Positions 47,483 to 57,116 of a DNA stretch of 64,000 nt are shown here, one piece after another (the first letter of the stretch is position 1; every line of letters starts with the position of its first letter). A program made the translations under genes and the position numbers. The notes under the pieces were generated by a model that was not told where the DNA came from, did no database searches, and saw nothing but the letters and a program-made list of their open reading frames with translations. This DNA comes from Paramyrothecium sp. XJ0827 (lineage: Eukaryota; Ascomycota; Sordariomycetes; Hypocreales; Stachybotryaceae), in contig JAJFPB010000014.1 of assembly GCA_020881915.1 (NCBI GenBank), forward strand, positions 310,001-374,000, given 5' to 3'.

Positions 47483-48768
47483 ATGCGCGACACAAAAGTG
47501 GACGGGCTTATTGACGATCCCCTAATGGAGGTGGAACCAGTCCACACCGATGGGACAAATGGCCTCAGCAACGGGGCGGCCACCATGTCGGCCATCATCT
47601 ACAACAAGCTGGGCGAGGTAGAGCTTGTCCAGCGGCCCAAACCCAAGATTCAACACCCAGGCGATGCCGTAGTCAAGGTTCTCCACGCTAGCATTTGCGG
47701 AACCGACTTACACATTCTGCAGGGCCACGTGCCATCGTGCCAGCCTGGCCGAATTTTGGGCCACGAGGGTGTCGGAGTGATTGAGTCGATAGGAGCGGGC
47801 GTCACCACTCTGTCGGTGGGCACTAAGGTGCTCATTGCGTGCATCTCGTCGTGCGGTGTGTGCACGCGATGCCGTGAAGGACTTTCCGCCCACTGCACGA
47901 CTGGAGGGTGGATTCTGGGAAACACCATTGATGGCACCCAGGCCGAGTATGTCAGAGTCCCTCACGCCGCGTGCTCACTGTATCCGCTGCCGGATGCTGT
48001 CAGCCCAGAGGGCTCATTGCCTCTTTCGGATTCCGTCCCTACTGCGTATGATGTCGGTCTCTTGCCAGGGAACATCAGGCCTGGCTCCAAGGTTGCCATT
48101 ATTGGCGCAGGACCAGTGGCGCTCGCCCTTGTCATGCTGGCGAAGCTGTACTCACCGAAATGTATCGTGGTGATTGGCCGCGGCGAGTCCCGCCTGGAGA
48201 CGGCTAAGCAGTTGGGAGCCGATCACGTTTTCAGCACGCTGCACGGAGACGAAGCTGCCGTTGAGGGAGCCTTAAAGGTCTCCGGCGGCGGTGGCTTCGA
48301 TCTTGTTTCTGAGTGTGTTGGAGCGCCCTCGACGTTCGACATCTGTCAACGTCTTCTATCTGTGGGTGGAACTCTTACCAACGCCGGAGTCCACGGGTGC
48401 CAGGTTACGCTCGATATACACCAGTTGTGGGACAAGAACATCAGTAAGTTCTAGAGCCATGTACCTCGTCTCGTTCTGGGTTCGGGGTGCTTGAAAGTTG
48501 GTTCAGGCTGCTAATCAGATCGGTTCACAGATATCGCAAGCAAACTGGTTAGCCACGACCACACGTCATGGTTGATCGATCTCGTCGAGAGCAAGCTGCT
48601 CAACCCGGAACCACTTGTATCTCACGGTAAGCACTTGAGATTGCCGATTAGAATGGAATGCGTTCTGACTTTAGTCCAGTTTTCCCACTGGCGTCAGCTA
48701 AGGCTGCTTATAGAGCCTTCAAAGCGGGCTCAAAGGAGAACGTTCTCAAGGTTGCCATTCAAATGTAG
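47483..48768 (+). CDS. Zinc-dependent alcohol dehydrogenase (MDR superfamily)
   Basis: Three exons, 47483-48443, 48531-48626 and 48680-48768, 381 aa. The last acceptor (CCAG at 48679) was preferred over an earlier TAG because it gives FPLASAKAAYRAFKAG, a normal ADH end. Catalytic zinc ligands: Cys in ICGTD and His in LGHEGVG. Structural zinc: the four Cys in CGVCTRCREGLSAHC. The Rossmann motif is GAGPVALA with NAD(P) binding. The first 34 residues precede the usual family start (MSAIIYNKLG), so translation could begin at that internal Met. Oxidises alcohols to aldehydes, likely in the cytosol; the substrate is unknown. It lies 2 kb upstream of the DUF7587-like, SDR and P450 genes. Confidence 0.9.
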
Positions 48769-49392
48769 TTTTACCAGAGAATGCCTCCTGGGACGAGATA
48801 TCATGAGCGACTTTATTCTTGGACCGAGGAGCATGTCACTTCTGAAACGTAGCATCTCTCGCGAAGGTCCCCAAAGCAGCACAAGCTGCAAGACTATGGG
48901 GCTTACAGTTCAAAGTGCTAGGCATGATTTTTTTAATAGCTATGAATGGATCTCCAGTGATTATTGAAATAGCACATGCAGAAAATGGCTTCTTGCCAGT
49001 CCATGTACTCCAATGAAGCCCCAAAGCTTCTATCTATTTACGGAATCGAGGAGTTTGTTACTCGAAAGTCAAAAGAGCGAAGCATGAGCAGGGCCTCTAA
49101 ATGCTTATTTTTATGTAACATGTAGATTGAGCGGTGTGTACAATCGTCCCAATGCTGTCTGCAGAGTCCCTAAACCTAGCGGACGAGTTTGATTGTCGGC
49201 GTTAAAAAGGTTGTGAATCTCCCACAATACCATCCGGTATCGGCTTCAGGTACCCATCTAGAATGGCGCCCAACGTTAACATCGATCAATACTATTGTGC
49301 AACCTTAGACAACCGATGATTGCAGACTTCCTCTCAAATACGAGCTCTCCCCACGCGCCAAAATTTGAACTATGAACTAGATATTGGGTATC
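48769..49392. other. Intergenic region, nothing recognised
   Basis: Downstream of the ADH gene and upstream of the DUF7587-like gene. No frame over 85 codons with support. Confidence 0.55.
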
Positions 49393-49933
49393 ATGGCATC
49401 CAAGACGTTCTATCGTGTTCAGAGTGACAAATCCTTTACGCAATCTGATGAGACTGGCTTCTCCGCCAATGGCGTCTATGTGATGGACTATTCTCATTGG
49501 ATTAACAAGGGAAAGATCGAACGCCATTTGATATGGGCCGATCGTTCAGAAGAACCAACCCCATTTATTTCCACATTCGACAATTTTGGTATGTGCACCT
49601 CACATCAGTGTTCAACAACATCTGACAAAATTTGTAGATTCTGCAAACAAACGGGCAATATTCCTCGTCAACCATGGTTACCGGGGCGTATTTATCGCGG
49701 AAATTGTTGTCACACATCCGCAATATTCCGCTCTTGATATCATGTTCAGCGACGTACATGTTCGCCTACCATGCTTGATGCAAAATGACGGAGAAGGGAC
49801 AACTACCTTCATCTCAACCCCGGATGTACGAAGCAAGCTGCACGTCGAGCTGTCCACAAGCCAAGCAGACGAATGGTTTGCCATAAATCACATTTCGGAG
49901 AGACTCATAAGGAGAAAATTTCAGTACGCATAG
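49393..49933 (+). CDS. DUF7587-like protein, possible ADP-ribosyltransferase-type fold
   Basis: Two exons, 49393-49588 and 49638-49933, 163 aa, no signal peptide or membrane segment. I recognise the layout of the fungal DUF7587 family: an FYRV start, an HLIWADRS strand, the core PTPFISTF followed by a helix containing ANKRA, and a final DEWFAINHI strand. The order resembles R-S-E type ADP-ribosyltransferases: Arg in FYR with GFSANG after it, the Ser/Thr strand FISTF, and an acidic DE before a hydrophobic strand. The usual first acidic residue of an ExE pair is not evident (AxE here). Activity is therefore uncertain and the fold assignment is inference. Neighbours give no functional context. 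Confidence 0.6.
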
Positions 49934-50613
49934 TCTATTAAATCTGCAAATTTCGAAGAAATGATGCAATGCAAGCTGAGACGAAATAGGATGCCCTTTA
50001 TGAGTCTATGCATGGTTCAAGAAATGGCCCTGACCCCAAGGAACTGACGAGGACATGGTTCGAAGGCTGTGCGAATGCAGAGCCTCGCCATAGGTTGCTT
50101 CAGTCTCACACTCCTACCGTTTTAAGACATGAACCTTGTAAAATCAGCCCTAAAAGCTTCCCAGAATCCTCGAGTGTTAAGAAAGCGAGGAAAAGCGGAT
50201 GTAAGACGCGGAGATTGAGAACTAAGATCCGGCCGCTTACATAATTGTGTGTCCCCGTCCCTGTCGAATCACGAGCAGCTTGAATCCCATCATCTGCAAT
50301 TCACTGGGCTAAGCCACCCTGGCCTACGGCATGTCCCCGGTCTAGACGTAATGTCATAAGCCTAAATTATGCGATGAAAGGCTATGAAAGGCTTGCGCGT
50401 ATACCTACAATAGGCTCCAGGTACAGAGTTTTAATTAGAATGATGGTGGAATCAGTCTTATATAAAGCGTGTCGTCGGCGACGCAGTCTTGGCTCATTCC
50501 CGTCTCTCCACTGCCCATAATCACAAGACACTTCTACGTTTACTTTGATCATACTAGATCGATCTTTACTATCATTAGCCAACAACCTAGTCCAACCTTT
50601 GCATCCACAAATT
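49934..50613. other. Intergenic region with SDR promoter
   Basis: TATATAAA at 50459-50466 lies about 150 bases before the SDR start and is a plausible TATA box. Nothing else recognised. Confidence 0.5.
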
Positions 50614-51823
50614 ATGCCTTGTGAAAGTGAGCAAGCATTCACTGAGAAGGACATTCCTGACCTGACGGGATATGTCGCGATTGTTACTGGAGGTATGCTC
50701 AAGAATTAGCTTTGCGCTTTGTTCAGTGAATCTCACGACCCGTCGCAGGAAATTCTGGCATCGGATTCGAGACAGCCAAGCAGCTCGCCTACCGCAATGC
50801 GCGCGTATACATTGCCAGTCGATCAGCCGAGCGGGTGGCCCTGGCGATTCGAGAGATGAACGAGTCAACGGCTGGCAAAACGCTTGACCTCCACTTCCTC
50901 CAGCTGGATTTGCAAGACCTCAGATCCGTCAGTGGCGCTGCCGCGAAGTTCATGCAGAAGGAGTCACGTCTGGATATTCTAATCAACAACGCCGGTGTAC
51001 GTCCCCCATGCTTGCCTTGTCCTTCTCCTAGCTCCTCCAAGCGGGCAGCTCCCGGGTTTGGAAAGATGTCAGCCCTAACGCATTCTTCTGCAGGTCATGA
51101 TGACCCCGTACAAGCTTACCGTCGACGGATTTGAAACGCAATGGCAGGTCAACACTTTGGCACCTCAGGTTCTTACCATGAGTCTTTTGCCAATCTTGAT
51201 GCAAACCGCTGCCGAGGTTGGCACCCCGGATCGAGTACGCGTTGTCAATGTTGTGAGCGACCTGGCGTTTCGGGGCCCAAACACCATTCAGTTGGATGAT
51301 GTGAACATGACAGATACCAAGGGCATGTTGGAGACCATGTTAGTATCAATTTGAATGGCCTAAATCGCCAATGACTGACATAGAGCTTCGCAGGCATCGA
51401 TACTCGCATTCGAAGCAGGCTACCATCCGCCTTACAGGAGAGCTAAATAACCGTTACAGCAATTATGGTAAGTAGGAATGAACACAGGAGTTGTTTCATT
51501 TGGTGCTAATTCACATCTCAGGGATCTCTGCATACTCCGCACACCCCGGGATCGTCAAATCTAATCTCCAGTCTAGCGACCCTACGATCCTTGGCACGGT
51601 CATTCGAACGATGATGAAAGTCGCTGCCAACACTAGTGCTTTGGAAGGCTCCCATAACTCACTCTTCTGCGCGACTAGCCCCTTGGCACCAATTCAGGGT
51701 CGAGGAAAGTACTTTACGCCGGTCGGCAAGCTGGAGACCAAGGCAGACCCATGGCTCAAAGAGGTCAACTTGAATGATAAACTATGGAAGCACTGCGAAG
51801 CTCAACTGCAGCGTCTTAGTTAG
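50614..51823 (+). CDS. Short-chain dehydrogenase/reductase
   Basis: Five exons, 50614-50692, 50749-50996, 51094-51338, 51394-51467 and 51522-51823, 315 aa. The classic SDR pattern is intact: cofactor motif TGGNSGIG (split by intron 1), NNAG, catalytic Ser in VVNVVSD and YSHSK with the Tyr and Lys. HPGIV follows the active site. An Arg in IASRSAER suggests preference for NADP(H). Family resemblance is to the retinol-dehydrogenase/WW-oxidoreductase-like group. Its stop codon lies 81 bases from that of the convergent P450 gene, so the pair may be co-regulated or have overlapping transcripts. Substrate unknown. Confidence 0.9.
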
Positions 51824-51863
51824 TCTATAACGACGGTCGTGGCAATAGACTACGGTCGTGGCA
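51821..51863. repeat. Short inverted and direct repeats between convergent stops
   Basis: TAGTCTAT (51821-51828, beginning at the SDR stop codon) and ATAGACTA (51845-51852) form an 8-bp perfect stem. ACGGTCGTGGCA occurs twice, at 51833-51844 and 51852-51863, with a 19-bp period. Could form a hairpin at the mRNA 3' end or be a small tandem duplication. Confidence 0.6.
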
Positions 51864-51904
51864 GATAGGATATAGACGAGACGATGTATGGATGGAACGA
51901 GAAC

Positions 51905-53536
51905 TCAGTCGTTGCCCTTGCTTAGATCTTCTGCCACAATGTTGATACCCTGATTATTACCCAAGAAAAGAACTCGCCATTTGCTATCATCCCTAGGAAC
52001 AAATTCAACTTCGGTATGAGAGAGGGGGATTGGACAGGCACGATCCATGGCCATATCCTTCTTTGGCGTAACCCACTGCCCATCCGCCGGGACCACATCA
52101 AATCGCACAAGAATTAAAGCTAACGTCAACACTTCCGTACTCGCGAAGTGGCGTCCGGGACACAGAACATGGCCGCTACCAAAACCTCGGAAAGCAGCAG
52201 CGGGATGACGAGTGGTCCCATCGGTTTTGTTTTTGAGAAACCGTTTATGATTGAACTCGCCAACAGAAGGTCCCCAGAGAGATTTATCTGTGTGTATGGT
52301 CGTCATAGGCATTAACAATACGCCCCCTTTCTTCAACAAGAACTCGTTGTCGACCATAGTGTCCTCTTCGATCACGCGCGCAGAGATGCTGATTCCGTAG
52401 AATCGCAAGGTCTCTTGCCACGTTGAGAGCAGAACGGGACACGATGTGCGAACCTGTGAAAGGTCGATTGTGCGCACACCATCCTCGCCGACCTGAACAA
52501 GTTTCTCTACCTCGTTTCGGCAATCCTTGAGCACAACAGGATCAGACAAGACCTTCCATATGAGCCAAAAGGCGGTAGGTGCTGTATTGACAATGCCGGC
52601 GGCGACTTGACCGATCTCAACATGAGCCGAGTCCTTCGTGCCGAGACCAAATTTGTCGTTGTGCCTTCGGCGGACCTGGATGAAGAGGGAGCCTTGTTCT
52701 TGGTGATTCTTTTCCAAGTATTGATTTAATACATCCACCATACGATCCCGCGCTTGGAGGCCTCGCCGGGCAAAAATTTTGGGGAAGAAATCCATCATCA
52801 AGGCCATGATGCTAGGCTCGTAGGCGAACCAAGCTTCTTCGTTTTTGCTGTCTCGAAATGGATTATGTGGACCATACGTTGCCTCAGTGGTTGCGGCAAA
52901 GATTTCGTGACGTATCCATTTGTATAGATCGACTACAGTAGGGCCCTTGGTTGCCAGCAAATCAATCGAGGTAGCCAATGAGCTTACCGCTGCGCGATTG
53001 AGAGCATCGAGGCCCGGGCCTGGGGAAGCAGCAACTGCAGAAGCTCTTGGAAAACTCCTGAAATAACCGTCCTCGGCGAGTCGCTTGTCATCCGCGATGG
53101 CTGCCATCCCCGGTTTGCTCACGCCCATCGCTTTGTCGCAGGCCCGAATCTGGATGGGCGAGAAGGCGACAGTCGCAATGTGGCGGTCGATGCGTTGGCA
53201 AACGGAGAGTGAGTTGGCAACATATATAGGCGATCCAGGCACCCTGAGAGTATAAATTGGCAGATCGTGTTTGTCTCTACATTGTCGAAACGCCTGTCAG
53301 CACCGAAATCTTGTTCATTACCACCACGACACCTGACTCTGTACCAATAACACATACCGCATACGAATGTAGAAGCCAGCCTTCTCTGTTAGCATGCCGA
53401 TGAGAGGGCTGATGAAGGGTATTGCTCCGGTAATTGTCTTTGGCTCCCTAGGGTCCCCCATAACGTAGGATATGGCTCGTAGGCAAACGTATGTGGCGGC
53501 AAGTCCCGCCACGGAGAGGATAACCGGGGACAGCAT
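51905..53536 (-). CDS. Cytochrome P450 (CYP7/CYP8-like fungal class)
   Basis: Two exons, 53536-53358 and 53276-51905, 516 aa. The acceptor (ATGTAG) was chosen because it joins RMR to DKHDLPIYTLRVPGSP, the normal start of the P450 fold. An N-terminal membrane anchor (about residues 3-25) and a Pro-containing hinge target it to the ER. The I-helix region reads AAGIVNTAPTAFW, with the usual acid-alcohol pair changed to N-T, as in some sterol- or prostacyclin-type P450s. ExxR is ETLR, and the heme loop FGSGHVLCPGRH has the Cys near residue 430. This pattern matches the fungal group related to 7-alpha-hydroxylases. Substrate unknown; tail-to-tail with the SDR. Confidence 0.9.
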
Positions 53537-54165
53537 GATGTCAAAGAGGTTGTCCAGTTGTCCCCGACGTAAGGCAATTTTTTGAAAGTGAGGATAGCGA
53601 AAGAGGCCAGGAGCTGAATTGGGAGACCGGCAAGCACTGGAGGCTGGTTGATTTGGAGAGGAATCGGAGAGGACACACAGGTGGAACTTGAGTTTCCGGC
53701 GTCAACATATAACCCCTCTGCGGCAAACACAGAGCTATGCTGTTGGTCCTACCACCTCCGAATGCTGGTAAGGAAAGGACAAGGATGACAAGCATTGCGC
53801 CAACCAACAGTACTATAGATAAGGAGGAAATCATGAGGTAGAATTCATGTTCCTTAATCGCACCAACAACAGCCCACCAAGACCCATGACAGGGCGGGCA
53901 TTACGCTTACGATTCGCACCCTACGGACTTTCGGCTAGCAAACCGGGGAGAGCTATAATTTGCTGCAAATCATATCGGACAAAGCGACACGGCTTGGTTA
54001 GCACATTCATAATCATGTGGTGGTGGTCCACGGCATAACTTGAATGGCTGCACTTAGCCACAACGCAGGCTTGGCACATTGTAAACTTGCCATGCCAATG
54101 AACATGGAGCCTTTGAACGCGGAGAAAAGTAATTTTTGTGAAGAAGTATGCTAGTCTTGGAGCCA
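53537..54165. other. Intergenic region, nothing recognised
   Basis: 5' region of the P450 gene and 3' flank of the HET gene. Frames seen at 53541-53834 are without domain support. Confidence 0.55.
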
Positions 54166-56631
54166 TCACACCACATGCCATTTGCAGCCTGTCACGACGA
54201 ATGCATCTCCAGTGAAAATTGAAGTACGCTTTTTCCGATGATGTTTTGGCTCGGCTTTCTTCTCGCTTTTCTCCGGTGGAGCTTCTGGACGGACCCAGGT
54301 GTCTGGTCTGAGTAGCTCATTCCGGCTCAAATCAAGAGAAGCGATATGATGCTGTCTTGGAAGTCGACCTGAAGTGCCCTCATTATTAAGGTTGCCCTCG
54401 CGAATGTTTTCTGCATCATGCCTCGGAACTGCGGCTATTTTGGCGTCTTGTATTTCAACGTTCTCGATTGTTTGACTTGAAGCCGCACTATGCTCCCTCA
54501 AAGCAGGCGGGGACAAGGCCGTGGGAGACGGGATTCGCGGTGGGGGATCAGAAGATACCCATTCATTACGAGGTTTTATCTTATCACCGTCGGTAGTTTT
54601 GTGAAATGTCGGATCATCATCCTTTCCAATGAAAACCGTGCAGAGAAACTTGGCATGAATCTCATTGTTGTGCCAGCTCTTCACACGGAGAACCATACCA
54701 TCATTGTTTGAAGCATCGCTGGTGATCAGTGCGAGTGTGTTCTCAGAATTCACCTCTAGTAGTTGATTCCATCCCTCATGCGCGCCGAGCTTTTCCACCT
54801 TGATCCCTTCGCGGGCCTGCGCCTCAAGGTCCTCTTCCCAATGCGTCTTCGATATGCGTTTCCACAACTTCTGGTACGTACGACGCGAGGATTTATTGCT
54901 TTCTGTCTCTTTGGTTATGCAAAGGTGAATGGTAGTAAATTCGGTCTCCTTGTTGTAATCCAATGTGGTGAAAAGTGATGTCGTATCGCGCTTAATGCTA
55001 AATATCTCTGCATTGGCTTGAAAATAAAGCCCCTCTTCGTTACAAGATGCCATGATATTGCGCGGAACAACTCGATATCGAGGGATGAGTTTATCCGAGC
55101 TAGCTGGTTGGTTCGCCCTAACTTTGATATTTTCTCTCCGAGGCGAAGAGCGCCCAACAAAAGACCTGGGTAACCACTGGAAGTTTTTCTGTTGAACTCT
55201 TCGAGAGTTAAGAAAGACAAGAGATAGAGGAAACTCTGCAATTCTAAGAAACAGTTGGACCATGCGATCGTCCAATGTGCGGTATCGACTCCAATCTATG
55301 TGATCTTGTAACTCATCACTCCCAACTCCTTGGAAGAGTATGAACTGTAGGCAGGGTACTTCATCTTCTTTGCGGGACGTGCTTCGGTACTCGATTGACT
55401 TGACCAATCGTACCAGCTTCTCAGTTATGTCAGAGTTGAGCGGTATGCGCAATAACCTATCCAAGGAGTCGGATATCAGCCGTCCCATCATCCATCCGTT
55501 TCCTTCTTCCTCTTCCAATCTTTTTTGAAGCTCGAGAAAAGACACAAATCCATCCTTTAAGCGAAAAATCAACTTGGAGGGCACACGAGATGATAGGATA
55601 GCCTCCTCCATGGTCCAAAGACGTCGCATCCAATCGCTTGCAAGAACCTTAAGGCCGACTGACGTTGCCGCATCATTCGAAGGCGTGTTGAGGAGTGAAT
55701 CATCGAGCACCAGTACCTGTGAGGCTTTTTCGTATACCACAGGTATCCTGTTGATTGCCTTGGCTCTCAGCGCGGCGAGATCGTTTGATTGTGGTATGCA
55801 AAGGACATCCAACCATATCGGATATCGACCAGAATCGGCTGGCAGCAGTTCAGCCAACCATGACCTCAGCTCGTCTAACTGACACTGAGGCATGAGCCTT
55901 CTTTGGGCCCAGGTATAAGAGATTGCGACAAAAGGCTGATCATCTGCGAACTCGGCCATTTGGATATTCCTCTGTGAGCATGAATCACCAAATTGAGGAA
56001 GAAATGCTAGTGCGACTTGGGCTTTTGAGATGATCTCGCGAAGCTGTTCGTTCGGAGTTGGAGTCTCGAAACAGCCGTCTTCACTTCCACTGCAGCCTGT
56101 GATATGAGCTGGTCTTTTCTCTTCCTCCTTGGAGATCTGGAGGCCACGACATTGCCGATAAGTGCATCCCTTGTGATCACGGGCCGAGCTTTTGACCAGA
56201 AAGCCGGCAAGGACAACGCCAGGCACATGAAGCCACTGTAGAAGCAGCTCGTGCGTACTAATGCACCATTGAGTATAGCTCTGGAGGATTTTTCGTATAG
56301 GGTCAATGAGTTGTTGACGCTGTGCTCTTTCTTGTGACCTCTCAACCGTGAGCTTGCGACGAGCCATGTAATAACCTACATTATCTTCGTCCAGCCAATT
56401 TACACCAGGCGGGAAATGGCCCATGACCTCGATCAGTAACAGCTTCTCCTTGTTGCTGAAGTCTCGAATAATATTGCGCAAAATTTGCTCTTGGTATGCA
56501 TTGTATATGACTCGACCTCTCCTGGTTGATCTATCATTGGTACTAATTCCGGTGAACAAATTGCTCAACGCAATTCCAACTTCGATATCTGTGTAGGTCT
56601 TGGGCTCGGCAGGAGTAATATGAAGATCCAT
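54166..56631 (-). CDS. HET-domain (heterokaryon incompatibility type) protein
   Basis: One uninterrupted frame of 821 aa, start ATG at 56631-56629. The HET domain (PF06985) spans about residues 230-345: FVAISYTWAQ, then YPIWLDVLCIPQS, then RIPVVYEKASQVLVLDD and MRRLWTMEEAILS. These are the three conserved blocks, although the usual W-G of YVWG is W-A. Residues 1-180 carry no recognised domain; 130-170 has a Cys/His-rich patch (GCTYRQCRG). The C-terminal 180 residues are hydrophilic and basic-ended. HET domains act as a cell-death effector in fungal non-self recognition. It is divergently placed 485 bp from a UPF1-like helicase gene, so they may share a promoter. Cytosolic; partner unknown. 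Confidence 0.85.
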   Translation of the reverse strand: MDLHITPAEPKTYTDIEVGIALSNLFTGISTNDRSTRRGRVIYNAYQEQILRNIIRDFSNKEKLLLIEVMGHFPPGVNWLDEDNVGYYMARRKLTVERSQERAQRQQLIDPIRKILQSYTQWCISTHELLLQWLHVPGVVLAGFLVKSSARDHKGCTYRQCRGLQISKEEEKRPAHITGCSGSEDGCFETPTPNEQLREIISKAQVALAFLPQFGDSCSQRNIQMAEFADDQPFVAISYTWAQRRLMPQCQLDELRSWLAELLPADSGRYPIWLDVLCIPQSNDLAALRAKAINRIPVVYEKASQVLVLDDSLLNTPSNDAATSVGLKVLASDWMRRLWTMEEAILSSRVPSKLIFRLKDGFVSFLELQKRLEEEEGNGWMMGRLISDSLDRLLRIPLNSDITEKLVRLVKSIEYRSTSRKEDEVPCLQFILFQGVGSDELQDHIDWSRYRTLDDRMVQLFLRIAEFPLSLVFLNSRRVQQKNFQWLPRSFVGRSSPRRENIKVRANQPASSDKLIPRYRVVPRNIMASCNEEGLYFQANAEIFSIKRDTTSLFTTLDYNKETEFTTIHLCITKETESNKSSRRTYQKLWKRISKTHWEEDLEAQAREGIKVEKLGAHEGWNQLLEVNSENTLALITSDASNNDGMVLRVKSWHNNEIHAKFLCTVFIGKDDDPTFHKTTDGDKIKPRNEWVSSDPPPRIPSPTALSPPALREHSAASSQTIENVEIQDAKIAAVPRHDAENIREGNLNNEGTSGRLPRQHHIASLDLSRNELLRPDTWVRPEAPPEKSEKKAEPKHHRKKRTSIFTGDAFVVTGCKWHVV

Positions 56632-57116
56632 TTTTCATTGAACAATAAGTGAACATTAATAAGATATAACCGCCACGATGAAGAAAGAATAAAGATGAAA
56701 ATCAATGAGAATTTATGAGGCTTGCGTATATTGCGCAAAAACAACATCGTCGCTGGTTTTTGCACAAGCCGTAACAGCAACGAGCTAGTACTGAGGCTAT
56801 GCTTGTGCAGTTAGGCATTCAAAGAGGCTTTTTCGGCCTAATGGTGCCTTTGAATGCTCCACTCCCGCCATCCCCCCAATAGGACGAGAATGTGCATTAA
56901 TCGGTGGTAGGATTGTGCAGGTAGTATCAGGCAACAACGTGGCGCAGCACCGAGACCGAAACTGAATTGGCAGTTCGGTAGATGCTGTTAAACCGGGCAG
57001 GTCTGGGGACTAGGCCGGGTGAGAGCTTTTTATAGAGTGTATTCCCAGCCTCCTGGCTCTGCTGGTTTGAGAAGTGCGCTAGTTTAATCTCTTTACAATC
57101 GTTTAGGCAAGAAACG
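56632..57116. promoter_or_regulatory. Shared promoter region between HET and UPF1-like genes
   Basis: 485 bp between two divergent ATGs. It has a short T/A-rich stretch just before the HET start. No clear TATA box. Joint regulation of the two genes is inference from head-to-head spacing. Confidence 0.45.
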
